From NCBI GenBank assembly GCA_026988195.1, contig JALSLS010000403.1:1-8119 (forward strand): DNA of 8,119 nucleotides, given 5' to 3'. This document shows, in pieces, positions 1-7,091 of the stretch (the first letter of the stretch is position 1; the number at the start of each line of letters is the position of its first letter). The position numbers were made by a program, and so were the translations under genes. The stretch is from Methylomonas sp. Lineage in GTDB: Bacteria > Pseudomonadota > Gammaproteobacteria > Methylococcales > Methylomonadaceae. The notes under the pieces were generated by a model. It saw only the letters and a program-made list of their open reading frames with translations, was not told where the DNA came from and made no database searches.

Positions 1-579
1 GGAATGTACGAATGGTATTTGATTATCTGAGAATGACGGAGAACTCAAAAAAGCGCAGGATCTAGCCTTCAGAATCAGTTTTTTAGAACGGTTTCGCCGT
101 GTATCAAATGATTGGTTGTTATGTTGAGAGTCACGCCTATGTGAGCCATAGCTATCCCGAGTATAAGCTGGTTGTGGCCTTGTTGCACCAACCTTATTCG
201 CAAATATTATATATAAAAGGTAAGCAATGCCCCCAAATATTAAAATATCCATAAAATTAAAGTTTTCAAATGCTCCGCCAAAAAATAACGAGCCTAACAA
301 CCCTCCTAAGGCCAAGCCACCCAACATCCCCATTAATCCACCTCGACGACTCATACCTTGCCTAGCCGTCTGGTTTTGCTTATATGCTTTCTGTTGACTT
401 GCTGACCGAGTAGACCCTGATTTTGATGTGGTTGAGCGCTTAAAGGGTGAGCTATAAGAAGATTTTCCGCCAAAGGAACGAGAGCCACCAAATCGTTTGG
501 CTTCTGCATCGGGAATCCCTGCAAAAACTAAGGAAAGACTGATTAATACAGTTGCCATAAATCCTGTTATCTTTTTCAT
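1..579 (-). CDS. Tim44-like domain family protein, N-terminal part (runs off window)
   Basis: An open frame of 193 codons starts at an ATG at 579-577 and continues without a stop to the window edge, so the C-terminus is not seen. Residues 1-27 form a signal peptide (KK, then a hydrophobic core, with likely cleavage after AEA). Next comes a basic Ser/Gly/Gln-rich segment starting KRFGGSRSFGG, then two hydrophobic stretches at about 80-104 (Gly/Leu-rich, GGLMGMLGGLALGGLLG) and 110-127. This order is typical of bacterial Tim44-like (COG4395) proteins, whose soluble Tim44 domain follows the membrane part. That domain is not recognisable here: after about residue 155 the sequence becomes basic and unlike the family (SFDTRRNRSKKLILKAR). 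This may be a frameshift or an insertion into the gene. The start is supported by a purine-rich AAGAGA about 5 bases upstream. The cellular role of bacterial Tim44-like proteins is poorly defined. Family call is from recognition only. Confidence 0.7.
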   Translation of the reverse strand, partial: MKKITGFMATVLISLSLVFAGIPDAEAKRFGGSRSFGGKSSYSSPFKRSTTSKSGSTRSASQQKAYKQNQTARQGMSRRGGLMGMLGGLALGGLLGSLFFGGAFENFNFMDILIFGGIAYLLYIIFANKVGATRPQPAYTRDSYGSHRRDSQHNNQSFDTRRNRSKKLILKARSCAFLSSPSFSDNQIPFVHS

Positions 580-616
580 ATTTTCTCTTACTAAACGGTT
601 TTTTTAAATTTTTATA

Positions 617-622
617 ATTATA
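617..622 (-). promoter_or_regulatory. Candidate -10 box for the Tim44-like gene
   Basis: Read on the minus strand, a perfect TATAAT lies 38 bases upstream of the ATG at 579. The -35 region at the expected distance is weak (GTGCTT or AAGTGC, around 639-646), and there is no TG extension. The site sits between the start codon and the palindromic element at 657-822. The position fits a promoter with a short leader, but AT-rich DNA yields such hexamers by chance. Confidence 0.35.
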
Positions 623-656
623 CCTTGCTCATTTATATAAGCACTTCTATTAGTTA

Positions 657-822
657 TTATACTTCGCGCGGTCACGACTGCGGCTTTCTAACCGCTGAGT
701 TTTTGCCAATAGCTGCGTTGCTGAAACAGTTACGTAGCCTGCTATGCGCCTGTTTCAGCGCCTTGCTATCGACAAAAATCAGCAGCTTATAAATTCCACA
801 TCCGTGACCGCGCGAAGTATAA
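657..822. repeat. Palindromic intergenic element, 166 bp, MITE-like
   Basis: Perfect 20-bp terminal inverted repeats occupy 657-676 and 803-822 (TTATACTTCGCGCGGTCACG and its complement). The interior is an imperfect palindrome with a perfect inner inverted repeat, GCTGAAACAG at 720-729 and CTGTTTCAGC at 750-759. The whole unit could fold into one long hairpin. It has no coding capacity and lies between the 3' end of the efflux operon and the Tim44-like gene. The size, terminal symmetry and intergenic location suggest a non-autonomous mobile repeat or a REP/BIME-like element. I see no convincing target-site duplication and no transposase. Confidence 0.8.
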
Positions 823-884
823 GTGATAAAAAATCAAACTGAGAGCATTAAGGAACAAGGGTATTAAGTCCTCGCCCCTAAGAC

Positions 885-920
885 AACCAGCAAGAAATAA
901 CTCACCTTACTGGTTTTTTT
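885..920 (+). terminator. Hairpin followed by T-run (possible intrinsic terminator, plus strand)
   Basis: The 10-base arms AACCAGCAAG (885-894) and CTTACTGGTT (906-915) pair with one mismatch around an 11-base loop, and a run of seven Ts (914-920) follows on the plus strand. That is the form of a rho-independent terminator reading rightwards. No plus-strand gene precedes it. On the minus strand the same hairpin lies about 100 bases beyond the stop of the last efflux gene but is followed by GTCTTAGG, a poor U-tract. It may block antisense transcription into the operon, or it may be the operon's inefficient 3' end. Confidence 0.35.
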
Positions 921-1015
921 GCCCCTGCTCAACTTATCCCAATCGTTACGTAGTTGGCTATGCGCCTCATGAGGTAATTTAAGCAGAAACAAAAAATTTG
1001 AGAAAAGGCCTCTAC

Positions 1016-1321
1016 TTATATATACCCACTCTCTAGCACTGGCATCACCCAATACTGTATTCCTCCACCAGAAAAGTCTTGTTTTAACTGTTTGATTAAC
1101 ACAGCAAGCTGCAGTTCGGGTACATACATTTGAAAACGAATTTGCTTTTTACGACCCGAAACCTGCTCAGCTAACGAAAGTGTTGCATGGTCACTGCCAT
1201 GTGCACTCACCGTCAAACTACTAAAACCCTCCGCCGCTTCAATAGCTAATAAACAATCCACCACGGCTTCCTCTAATAATGGCGGTACATTAATAGTGAC
1301 TAAATAATGCTGCCCACTCAT
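1016..1321 (-). CDS. DUF3240 family protein, accessory to metal-efflux RND pump
   Basis: This 101-residue protein resembles the DUF3240 family, which is found beside CzcA/CusA-type RND pumps and is predicted to have a PII/GlnB-like ferredoxin fold. Its biochemical role is not established. Visible family features are the N-terminal beta strand (HYLVTINVPP), an acidic helix (LLEEAVVDCLLAIE), the conserved block GFSSLTVSAHGSDHATLSLA at 32-51 followed by EQVSGRKKQIRFQ, and the C-terminal YWVMPVLESG. It has no signal peptide, so it is probably cytoplasmic. Possible metal ligands are H5, C23, H41 and H45; that is inference. The ATG lies inside the stop of the pump gene (ATGA overlap) and has a strong AGGAGG four bases upstream (1326-1331), so it is the last cistron of the operon. 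A metal-sensing or pump-modulating role would fit, but nothing in the sequence proves it. Confidence 0.85.
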   Translation of the reverse strand: MSGQHYLVTINVPPLLEEAVVDCLLAIEAAEGFSSLTVSAHGSDHATLSLAEQVSGRKKQIRFQMYVPELQLAVLIKQLKQDFSGGGIQYWVMPVLESGYI

Positions 1322-4300
1322 ACTTCCTCCTGCTTCGCTTCACCGTACATTTCATACAAAATAGGTAATAAAATCAAAGTTAAAAAGGTGGATGAAACCA
1401 ATCCCCCTATTACTACAATGGCTAAGGGGCGCTGAATTTCAGAACCTGCACCTGAGGCAAATAACATAGGTAATAGCCCAAATGCTGTTAAACTGGCTGT
1501 CATCAATACAGGTCTTAATCGCCGTTCCGAGCCAACAATAATCACTTCGGAAATCGCCATTCCTGTTGCTCTTAACTGATTAAAATAGCTAAGCAACATT
1601 ACACTATTGGGTACCGATACCCCTAGAAGAGCAATAAACCCAATTGATGCAGGAACTGACATATATTCTCCCGAGACCCACAAAGCAAACACCCCCCCGA
1701 TCATCGCTAATGGAATATTAGAAAAAACCAAGGTGGCCTGTCTAATTGAGCCAAAAGTTGTAAAAAGTAACAAAAATATCAGCAATAAAGACACAGGAAC
1801 AACAATTCCTAAACGTGCTGCAGCCCGTTGCTGGTTTTCAAATTGCCCCCCCCACTGAACTAAATACCCTGCTGGTAATTTTAGATTTTCTTCTACTGCG
1901 TTCTTTGCTTCATCCACAAAGCCAACTAAATCACGACCTTCAACATTACTCATTATCACCACAAAGCGCTGACTATGTTCACGTTTAATAGACACCATGC
2001 CATCAACTTTCTCTATTTTAGCCACTGTTGATAAAGGGATACTTCTGCCATTTTTTAATGAAATTTGTAAATTTTCAAAATTAGCACTATGACTAACCCC
2101 TCTTAAAATAAGTGGTGTTTTACGCATACCCTCCTGCACAATCCCTGCAGACAAACCTTCTATTTGTCCTCGGAGAAGTTGTTCTATTTCTTCAATATTG
2201 AGCCCTAAACGCCCTGCAGCTAAACGGTTAATCGTCAACTGTAAATACTGCATCCCTTCATTTTGACTGGTAAATACATCAGATGACCCCGTTATTCCTT
2301 TCAAAATAGTGGCTATTTGTTCTGCTTTTTGATTCAGTAAAGCTAAATCCGTACCAAACAGTTTAACCGCCACATCTCCCCGAGACCCCGTTAACATTTC
2401 GGAAACTCGCATTTCAATAGGCTGGGTAAAACCAAAAGCAACCCCAGGAGTGCCTGCCATGACCTTCCTAATTTCTTCAACCAACTCTTCTTTGGTTCCC
2501 ATTCGCCATTGATCTTTAGGGTGTAGCTCTAAAAATGCATCAGTATCATTTAAACTCATTGGATCTAAACCAATTTCATCAGAGCCAACCCGAGCAATAA
2601 TATTTTTCACTTCTGGGATGTTTTTTAAAATATTCTTTTGTACTTGTATATCTAAAGCAATAGAATCTTTTAAAGTAATCGAAGGCAATTTTTCTAGCTG
2701 TAAGACAATATCCCCTTCATCCATCGTCGGCATAAAGGTGCTCCCTATCTGCATAAAGACCACAATAGTAATTATTATCATCCCTCCAGCAGCTGAAAAT
2801 ACCTTCTTTCTATTTTCAAGGCTCCAGTTTAAACACGGCACATACAGCCGATGAAATTGCCTCGATAACCAAGGTTCTTCCAATGCTCCCTGCTTTAATA
2901 AATAGGAAGCAAATACTGGAATTACAGTTAAAGATAAAATCAATGACCCTGCTAACGCAAACACAATCGTTAAGGCAACAGGAGAGAATAACTTACCTTC
3001 TAGCCCTTGTAATGAAAGTAAAGGTAGAAAAACAATAATGATAATTAAACTGCCTGAGATAACAGGGGCGGCCACTTCTTTTGTGGCTCTATAAATAATA
3101 TGCAAGCTAGGCAGTCGCTGTGATTTTTGTTTGTCTGATAAGTGAGTCAATACATTTTCAACCACCACTACAGCTGCATCGACTAACATACCAATAGCGA
3201 TGGTTAACCCACCCAGACTCATTAAGTTAGCAGACATACCTGCAAAGTGCATCAAGATAAAGGTAACTAATGCAGCTAAAGGCAAAATAAAAGCAACCAC
3301 CAGTGATGCCCTCAGATTCCCTAAAAATAACACCAACAAAACAACCACAAACCCTATGGCTTGTAACAAAGCATTAGTCACGGATGAGAGCGCCGAATTA
3401 ACGAGGTTACCACGATTATAAAACACATCAAGATAAACACCTTCTGGCAAACTTGCACTGAGTTTTGTAATCTTTTTCTGTATTTCCGCAACTGTTTCTC
3501 CTGCATTAGCACCTCGTAAACTAAGCACTAATCCTTCTACAGCCTCACCCTCACCATTTCGACTTACTGCTCCATATCGAGTTAATGCACCAATCTTCAC
3601 TTCAGCAATATCACTGACTAAAATTGGCGTACCCCCCATATTCCCAACCACAATGGTAGCTACATCTGCTAAGGTTTTAATCCGCCCTTCTGATCGAACC
3701 AGCAAAGCCTCTTCACCCTCATTTAATCGGCCAGCCCCATCATTTCGGTTATTGCTTTTCAGAGCAGAATAAAGCTGTTCCATACTAATATTTCGGGCAC
3801 TCATTAGAGTGTTATTGGGTTCAACCACAAAGGTTCTTACCAATCCACCCAGCGCATTAACATCAGCAACGCCTGCCACCGTTCTTAAAGCGGGCCGAAT
3901 CACCCAATCTAGTAAACTTCGTCGCTCCATTAAAGTTAAATTGCCACCTTCAATAGTGAACATAAACATTTCACCCAAAGGTGTTGTCATCGGGGCTATT
4001 CCGCCTTCTACACCTTCAGGCAAATTAGCCCAGACTGAATTTATACGTTCAGCAACTTGCTGCCTTGCCCAATAAATATCAGTCCCTTCTTCAAAATCAA
4101 TGGTGATATCAGTTAAAGAGTACTTAGCAATTGAGCGCAACATAGTTTGCTTAGGTATGCCTAATAACTCAACTTCAATCGGTGCTGTAATGCGAGCTTC
4201 AACTTCTTCAGGAGGCATTCCTGCCAGTTTAACAATCACTTTAACCTGAGTAGGAGAAACATCTGGAAAAGCATCAATAGGTATTTTTTTAAATGCTGCG

Positions 4301-4380
4301 TAACCACCACCCACTAATAACAGTGTGGCCAGTAACATTAATAAGCGCTGAGTCAACGCAAATCGAATTAATGCTGTCAT
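1318..4380 (-). CDS. CzcA/CusA-type heavy-metal efflux RND pump (inner membrane)
   Basis: This 1020-residue protein has the full length of the HME-RND family (about 1020-1060) and should be the proton-driven inner-membrane pump of a tripartite metal exporter. TM1 is at about 10-30, followed by the family-typical FPDVSP (38-43). The periplasmic porter domain follows, then TM2-TM6 (about 335-495), a second periplasmic loop starting near MPTMDEGD (550-557), and TM8-TM12 (about 858-1010). The TM4 motif at 395-409 keeps D401 and E408 of the proton relay but has Ala395 where CzcA has an Asp, as CusA does. The second loop reads QPIEMRVSEMLTG (653-665). The CusA methionine at this position is replaced by Glu661, and I see no Met at the other two CusA triad positions. 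The substrate metal is therefore open, perhaps a divalent cation. The start shares one base with the adaptor stop (TAATG), with GGTGA three bases upstream. No frameshift or truncation is seen. Confidence 0.96.
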   Translation of the reverse strand: MTALIRFALTQRLLMLLATLLLVGGGYAAFKKIPIDAFPDVSPTQVKVIVKLAGMPPEEVEARITAPIEVELLGIPKQTMLRSIAKYSLTDITIDFEEGTDIYWARQQVAERINSVWANLPEGVEGGIAPMTTPLGEMFMFTIEGGNLTLMERRSLLDWVIRPALRTVAGVADVNALGGLVRTFVVEPNNTLMSARNISMEQLYSALKSNNRNDGAGRLNEGEEALLVRSEGRIKTLADVATIVVGNMGGTPILVSDIAEVKIGALTRYGAVSRNGEGEAVEGLVLSLRGANAGETVAEIQKKITKLSASLPEGVYLDVFYNRGNLVNSALSSVTNALLQAIGFVVVLLVLFLGNLRASLVVAFILPLAALVTFILMHFAGMSANLMSLGGLTIAIGMLVDAAVVVVENVLTHLSDKQKSQRLPSLHIIYRATKEVAAPVISGSLIIIIVFLPLLSLQGLEGKLFSPVALTIVFALAGSLILSLTVIPVFASYLLKQGALEEPWLSRQFHRLYVPCLNWSLENRKKVFSAAGGMIIITIVVFMQIGSTFMPTMDEGDIVLQLEKLPSITLKDSIALDIQVQKNILKNIPEVKNIIARVGSDEIGLDPMSLNDTDAFLELHPKDQWRMGTKEELVEEIRKVMAGTPGVAFGFTQPIEMRVSEMLTGSRGDVAVKLFGTDLALLNQKAEQIATILKGITGSSDVFTSQNEGMQYLQLTINRLAAGRLGLNIEEIEQLLRGQIEGLSAGIVQEGMRKTPLILRGVSHSANFENLQISLKNGRSIPLSTVAKIEKVDGMVSIKREHSQRFVVIMSNVEGRDLVGFVDEAKNAVEENLKLPAGYLVQWGGQFENQQRAAARLGIVVPVSLLLIFLLLFTTFGSIRQATLVFSNIPLAMIGGVFALWVSGEYMSVPASIGFIALLGVSVPNSVMLLSYFNQLRATGMAISEVIIVGSERRLRPVLMTASLTAFGLLPMLFASGAGSEIQRPLAIVVIGGLVSSTFLTLILLPILYEMYGEAKQEEV

Positions 4381-5468
4381 TATTCACCGTCCCCTAAACC
4401 AAGGTAGTTTGCCTTTAGTGCGACAGCTCCTCGTATTGCAATTTCTGTATTCTCTTTAAGCTGCCCAGTAATAATGGTTTCTTGCTCTTCCCTGCCTAAA
4501 ACTTGTACCCCTCTTACTTCAAAGCCCTGCTTATTACGAACAAATAAATAAATCTGGCCTTTATATTGAGCTAAGGCAGAGTTAGGCACTTTAAATATAG
4601 GATATTTACTGGTTTGGCTGATTTTGACGTTCAATGTTTGCCCCAATCTAATGCTCTCTTTTCCTGCATTAACTTCTGCTCTTACCAAAACAGTCTGATT
4701 TTTTTCATCGACATTCTTACCCAATAAGAACACCTTAGCTTGTGTATCAGTCCCCTCTAATACAACGCTGTCTCCCAAATGCACATGATTTATGCGTTGC
4801 TGAGGAACACGGATATCTAGCCATAACTGTTTTAAATTTGCGATATGGAACAGTGAGCTTAATGCATCAACCCGCTCACCAACCGTAATCATCCTTGTTA
4901 AAACTACACCTGTAATCGGTGAAACAACCTTTAACTGACTGGTCATTTTATGAGTTTTCTCTAAAGTACTAATATCTTTTTTCGATAGACCTAAAATACC
5001 TAAAAGCTGTTGCGTTTCATTAAAATGTGACTTAAACACTTGGTAGTTGGCTTTAGTTTGTATCCAGCGCCTATCCGCAATAACGCCTTCTTTAAATAAT
5101 TTCTCATCCCTAATAAATTCTGTTTTAGCTAAACGCAAATCATTAATAGATTTTAAATGATGCCTTTGTACCGCCAATACATCTGGACTTTTGATAACAG
5201 CCAAAACCTGGCCTTTTTGAACTTCGTCACCCACAGAGGCATAAATTTTATTAACCAACCCGGCATGAGAGGTACTTACCAAATAATCATTTTCAGGCGG
5301 GATAGACACCTTTGCTGGAGCATCCATTAAAGGGATAGATTTTATCGGTGATAACTTCCCCATTTTGACCCCCAAATTATAAAGCTGGGTTGTCGATAAT
5401 GTTATTTGCTCCAATGCCAAGCCTATCGGGCTATTCAAGCTTAGTAAAACAATCAATATTTTTCTCAT
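4380..5468 (-). CDS. CzcB/CusB-type periplasmic adaptor (HlyD/membrane fusion family)
   Basis: This 362-residue protein should link the inner-membrane pump to the outer-membrane channel. Residues 1-19 form a short signal peptide (RK, then ILIVLLSLNSPIGLALE). The first lipoyl half is at about 67-95 (GLVNKIYASVGDEVQKGQVL), an alpha-helical hairpin at about 96-170, and the second lipoyl half at about 176-208 (SPITGVVLTRMITVGERV). A beta-barrel domain follows at about 213-285 and a membrane-proximal domain at the C-terminus (VPNSALAQYKGQIYLFV). There is no lipobox cysteine and no extra N-terminal His/Met-rich metal-binding domain. The N-terminal Met cluster that loads copper in CusB is not obvious; only M36 and M48 occur there. 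The start overlaps the channel gene's stop (ATGA), with AGGAG at 5476-5480, seven bases upstream. The stop overlaps the pump's ATG, so the two are coupled. Confidence 0.93.
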   Translation of the reverse strand: MRKILIVLLSLNSPIGLALEQITLSTTQLYNLGVKMGKLSPIKSIPLMDAPAKVSIPPENDYLVSTSHAGLVNKIYASVGDEVQKGQVLAVIKSPDVLAVQRHHLKSINDLRLAKTEFIRDEKLFKEGVIADRRWIQTKANYQVFKSHFNETQQLLGILGLSKKDISTLEKTHKMTSQLKVVSPITGVVLTRMITVGERVDALSSLFHIANLKQLWLDIRVPQQRINHVHLGDSVVLEGTDTQAKVFLLGKNVDEKNQTVLVRAEVNAGKESIRLGQTLNVKISQTSKYPIFKVPNSALAQYKGQIYLFVRNKQGFEVRGVQVLGREEQETIITGQLKENTEIAIRGAVALKANYLGLGDGE

Positions 5469-6721
5469 GGTGCAACTCCTACCGCTTGGTTATATAAAGC
5501 AATATCTCTTTGTAATCGAATTTCACTTTCTTCTGCATGTTGAATAGCATTTTGTGATCGTGCTTGAATTTTCAGAAAATCCATTAAATTAATTTCACCT
5601 TCAACAAAACTTAAGCTGGCCATTTTAAAATGTTTCTCTGCATTGGCTTTCACTTTGGTCGCAAATTTCAATTGAACTCTTTCAACTTCCAGTTTATGTT
5701 CAGCCTCATGTAGTTGCTCTAATAAATACCGATATAAATGTCTTTTCGCTGTTTCAGCTTGCACATATTGTTTTTGTGCTGTTGCTATCTTGGGCGCAAT
5801 ATAGCCTTTGCCACCAAAAGGGACAGAGACACTAAAAACGATAGCGTCTATAGATTCTTCATTAGTTGAAGGCTTATCCATGTTACCCCCAACAGCAAAT
5901 GTTGTTTGCCCTGACCCTCCAGCTTTAACCCACTCCACATTGGCTTTTTGTTGCGCAACGACAGCATTTATAGCTGCTAATGCGGGATGGAATTCATCTA
6001 TCTCTCGCTTCTCACTGAGTGGTTCACTTACCTGAGCCGGCACTTTGCTATTTTTAGTTAAAAATAAATATCGCTTTCGTGCATGCATTAACTCAGCTTC
6101 TGCATGAATTAACTTAATTTTATTTTGAAAATACTCACTCTCAGCTAATAAAAAATCTGATTTAGGTAAATCTCCCAAATCAACACGCAACTTAACGGTC
6201 TTTAATAGTTTTTTAGTTATCCGTACGCTTTTATCTGCCCATTCATATCGTAAATTTTCTAGAACCATTGCCCATAACGCCTCTCTTACCAGCCCTGCGA
6301 CCCGTAGTTTAATGGCCTTAGCTTTATTTTCAGCACTTAAACCTGCTTGCTCAGCTAAACGCAACCCTGCAGACCTCTGTCCCCAGTTCCAAAGCGGAAC
6401 CGCAATAGTACCTTCTAGCTCGTAAGCTCCAGTATCAGAGCCAACAAAGTCATCTCTATAATACATAGATGCCTTTGCTGCTCCTGCTATCCAGCGACTC
6501 CCTCGCTGCTGTAGCGCCTGTGTTTCATTTTGCATTGCGGCAATTAGAGCATAGTCAGGATATTTTTCGACTGTTTGCCTAACGAGCCCTGACAATCCAA
6601 GTTGTGGGTCTATTGTTATCTGATCAATATGATCAACAATGTACTTTGGCTTGGCATAAGTAATAGTCGAATAGACCATCCAACTACTAAAAATAAAATA
6701 AATAATGGGTTTGATTAACAT
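5465..6721 (-). CDS. CzcC/CusC-type outer-membrane efflux channel (TolC family)
   Basis: This 418-residue protein has the usual length for CzcC-like outer-membrane factors. A signal peptide covers about 1-23 (hydrophobic, ending TITYA before KPK), with no lipobox cysteine, so it is not the lipoprotein type seen in CusC. The two internal OEP repeats are visible. The first starts LVRQTVEKYPDYALIAA (46-62) and has a barrel strand VPLWNWGQR (108-116) and helix VDLGDLPKSDFLLAESE (180-196). The second starts FHPALAAINA (244-253) and has VSVPFGGKG (298-306) and FVEGEINLMDFLKIQARS (372-389). Long charged helices form the periplasmic tunnel. As first gene of the overlapping four-gene operon, it starts at an ATG preceded by AGGA with a four-base spacer (6725-6728). 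The ATGA at its end couples it to the adaptor gene. Confidence 0.93.
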   Translation of the reverse strand: MLIKPIIYFIFSSWMVYSTITYAKPKYIVDHIDQITIDPQLGLSGLVRQTVEKYPDYALIAAMQNETQALQQRGSRWIAGAAKASMYYRDDFVGSDTGAYELEGTIAVPLWNWGQRSAGLRLAEQAGLSAENKAKAIKLRVAGLVREALWAMVLENLRYEWADKSVRITKKLLKTVKLRVDLGDLPKSDFLLAESEYFQNKIKLIHAEAELMHARKRYLFLTKNSKVPAQVSEPLSEKREIDEFHPALAAINAVVAQQKANVEWVKAGGSGQTTFAVGGNMDKPSTNEESIDAIVFSVSVPFGGKGYIAPKIATAQKQYVQAETAKRHLYRYLLEQLHEAEHKLEVERVQLKFATKVKANAEKHFKMASLSFVEGEINLMDFLKIQARSQNAIQHAEESEIRLQRDIALYNQAVGVAP

Positions 6722-6766
6722 TTTTCCTAAAACCTAAAAAGGAGTTTTAAAACAACAAAGAAAGTT

Positions 6767-6789
6767 CATTGTGCATAAAAGCAACAATG
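6767..6789. promoter_or_regulatory. Small dyad in the leader of the efflux operon
   Basis: CATTGT (6767-6772) and ACAATG (6784-6789) form a 6-base inverted repeat 46 bases upstream of the channel gene start, with GC flanking both inner sides. It could be a weak operator or a leader hairpin. It does not match any metal-regulator box that I recognise, and such short dyads are common by chance in AT-rich DNA. Confidence 0.15.
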
Positions 6790-6828
6790 ATAAAAGTTGA
6801 TTACTTAAACAAAAAATTGTTCAAGAAA

Positions 6829-7074
6829 AGCTAATCAGATCTATCTATAACATTAGGGAATTGTATATAAATAACCATCCAACATTAGGCAAGTGTTTTT
6901 GTATTCAGTCGAATAGCAATAGGCGCGAAGCACATAGCTGTGCATGTGTCGCTTGAAACAAAATGCGACCATAGCAAGCTACGTTACTATTACTAATGAC
7001 TTAAGATAAACAAAAAGTCAGCAAGGTTGGATAATTATTTTTCCATCTCCCTTAGGCAGGAGATTTGATTAGCT
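6829..7074. repeat. Long imperfect palindromic element (about 246 bp), MITE-like
   Basis: The ends are inverted repeats: AGCTAATCAGATCT (6829-6842) matches the complement of 7061-7074 at 13 of 14 positions. Further inward the arms keep pairing: a TTAGGGA-like block, AAATAACCATCCAAC (6869-6883) against the complement of 7026-7040 with two differences, then TTTTTGT, AGTC and a TAGCAATAG-like block. The centre holds a hairpin, GCACATAGCTGTGC (6930-6943). There is no coding capacity. It fills most of the gap between the small secreted gene and the efflux operon, so it probably inserted there. No transposase or clear target duplication is seen. A subsequence (6970-6986) resembles the core of the element at 657-822. 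Confidence 0.72.
6864..6892 (-). promoter_or_regulatory. Candidate sigma-70 promoter for the efflux operon
   Basis: On the minus strand, TTGCCT (6887-6892) and TATATA (6864-6869) are separated by exactly 17 bases, about 143 bases upstream of the channel gene's ATG. Each hexamer matches consensus at four of six positions. The 17-base spacer differs from the 19-20 bases typical of MerR-family metal-regulated promoters. Both boxes lie inside the palindromic element at 6829-7074, so if it is real the element supplies the promoter. Prediction is by eye only. Confidence 0.3.
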
Positions 7075-7091
7075 AATGACTATGAAGATAA

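Noticed and set aside
864..1052. 62-codon minus-strand frame overlapping the end of the DUF3240 gene
   Set aside because: It overlaps the DUF3240 gene in another frame, runs through the hairpin and the repeat core, has no recognisable domain, and no ribosome site stands out.
1607..4075. Several plus-strand frames (1607-1858, 2618-2854, 3200-3421, 3809-4075) inside the pump gene
   Set aside because: They are antisense to a full-length, well-conserved RND gene and their products have no family features.
5808..6035. Plus-strand frame of 75 codons inside the channel gene
   Set aside because: It is antisense to the TolC-family gene, with no supporting signal.
7045..7064. ATCTCC...GGAGAT hairpin as a terminator for the small secreted gene
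   Set aside because: On the minus strand it is followed by GGAAAAATAATT, not a T-run, and it is part of the right arm of the 246-bp palindrome.
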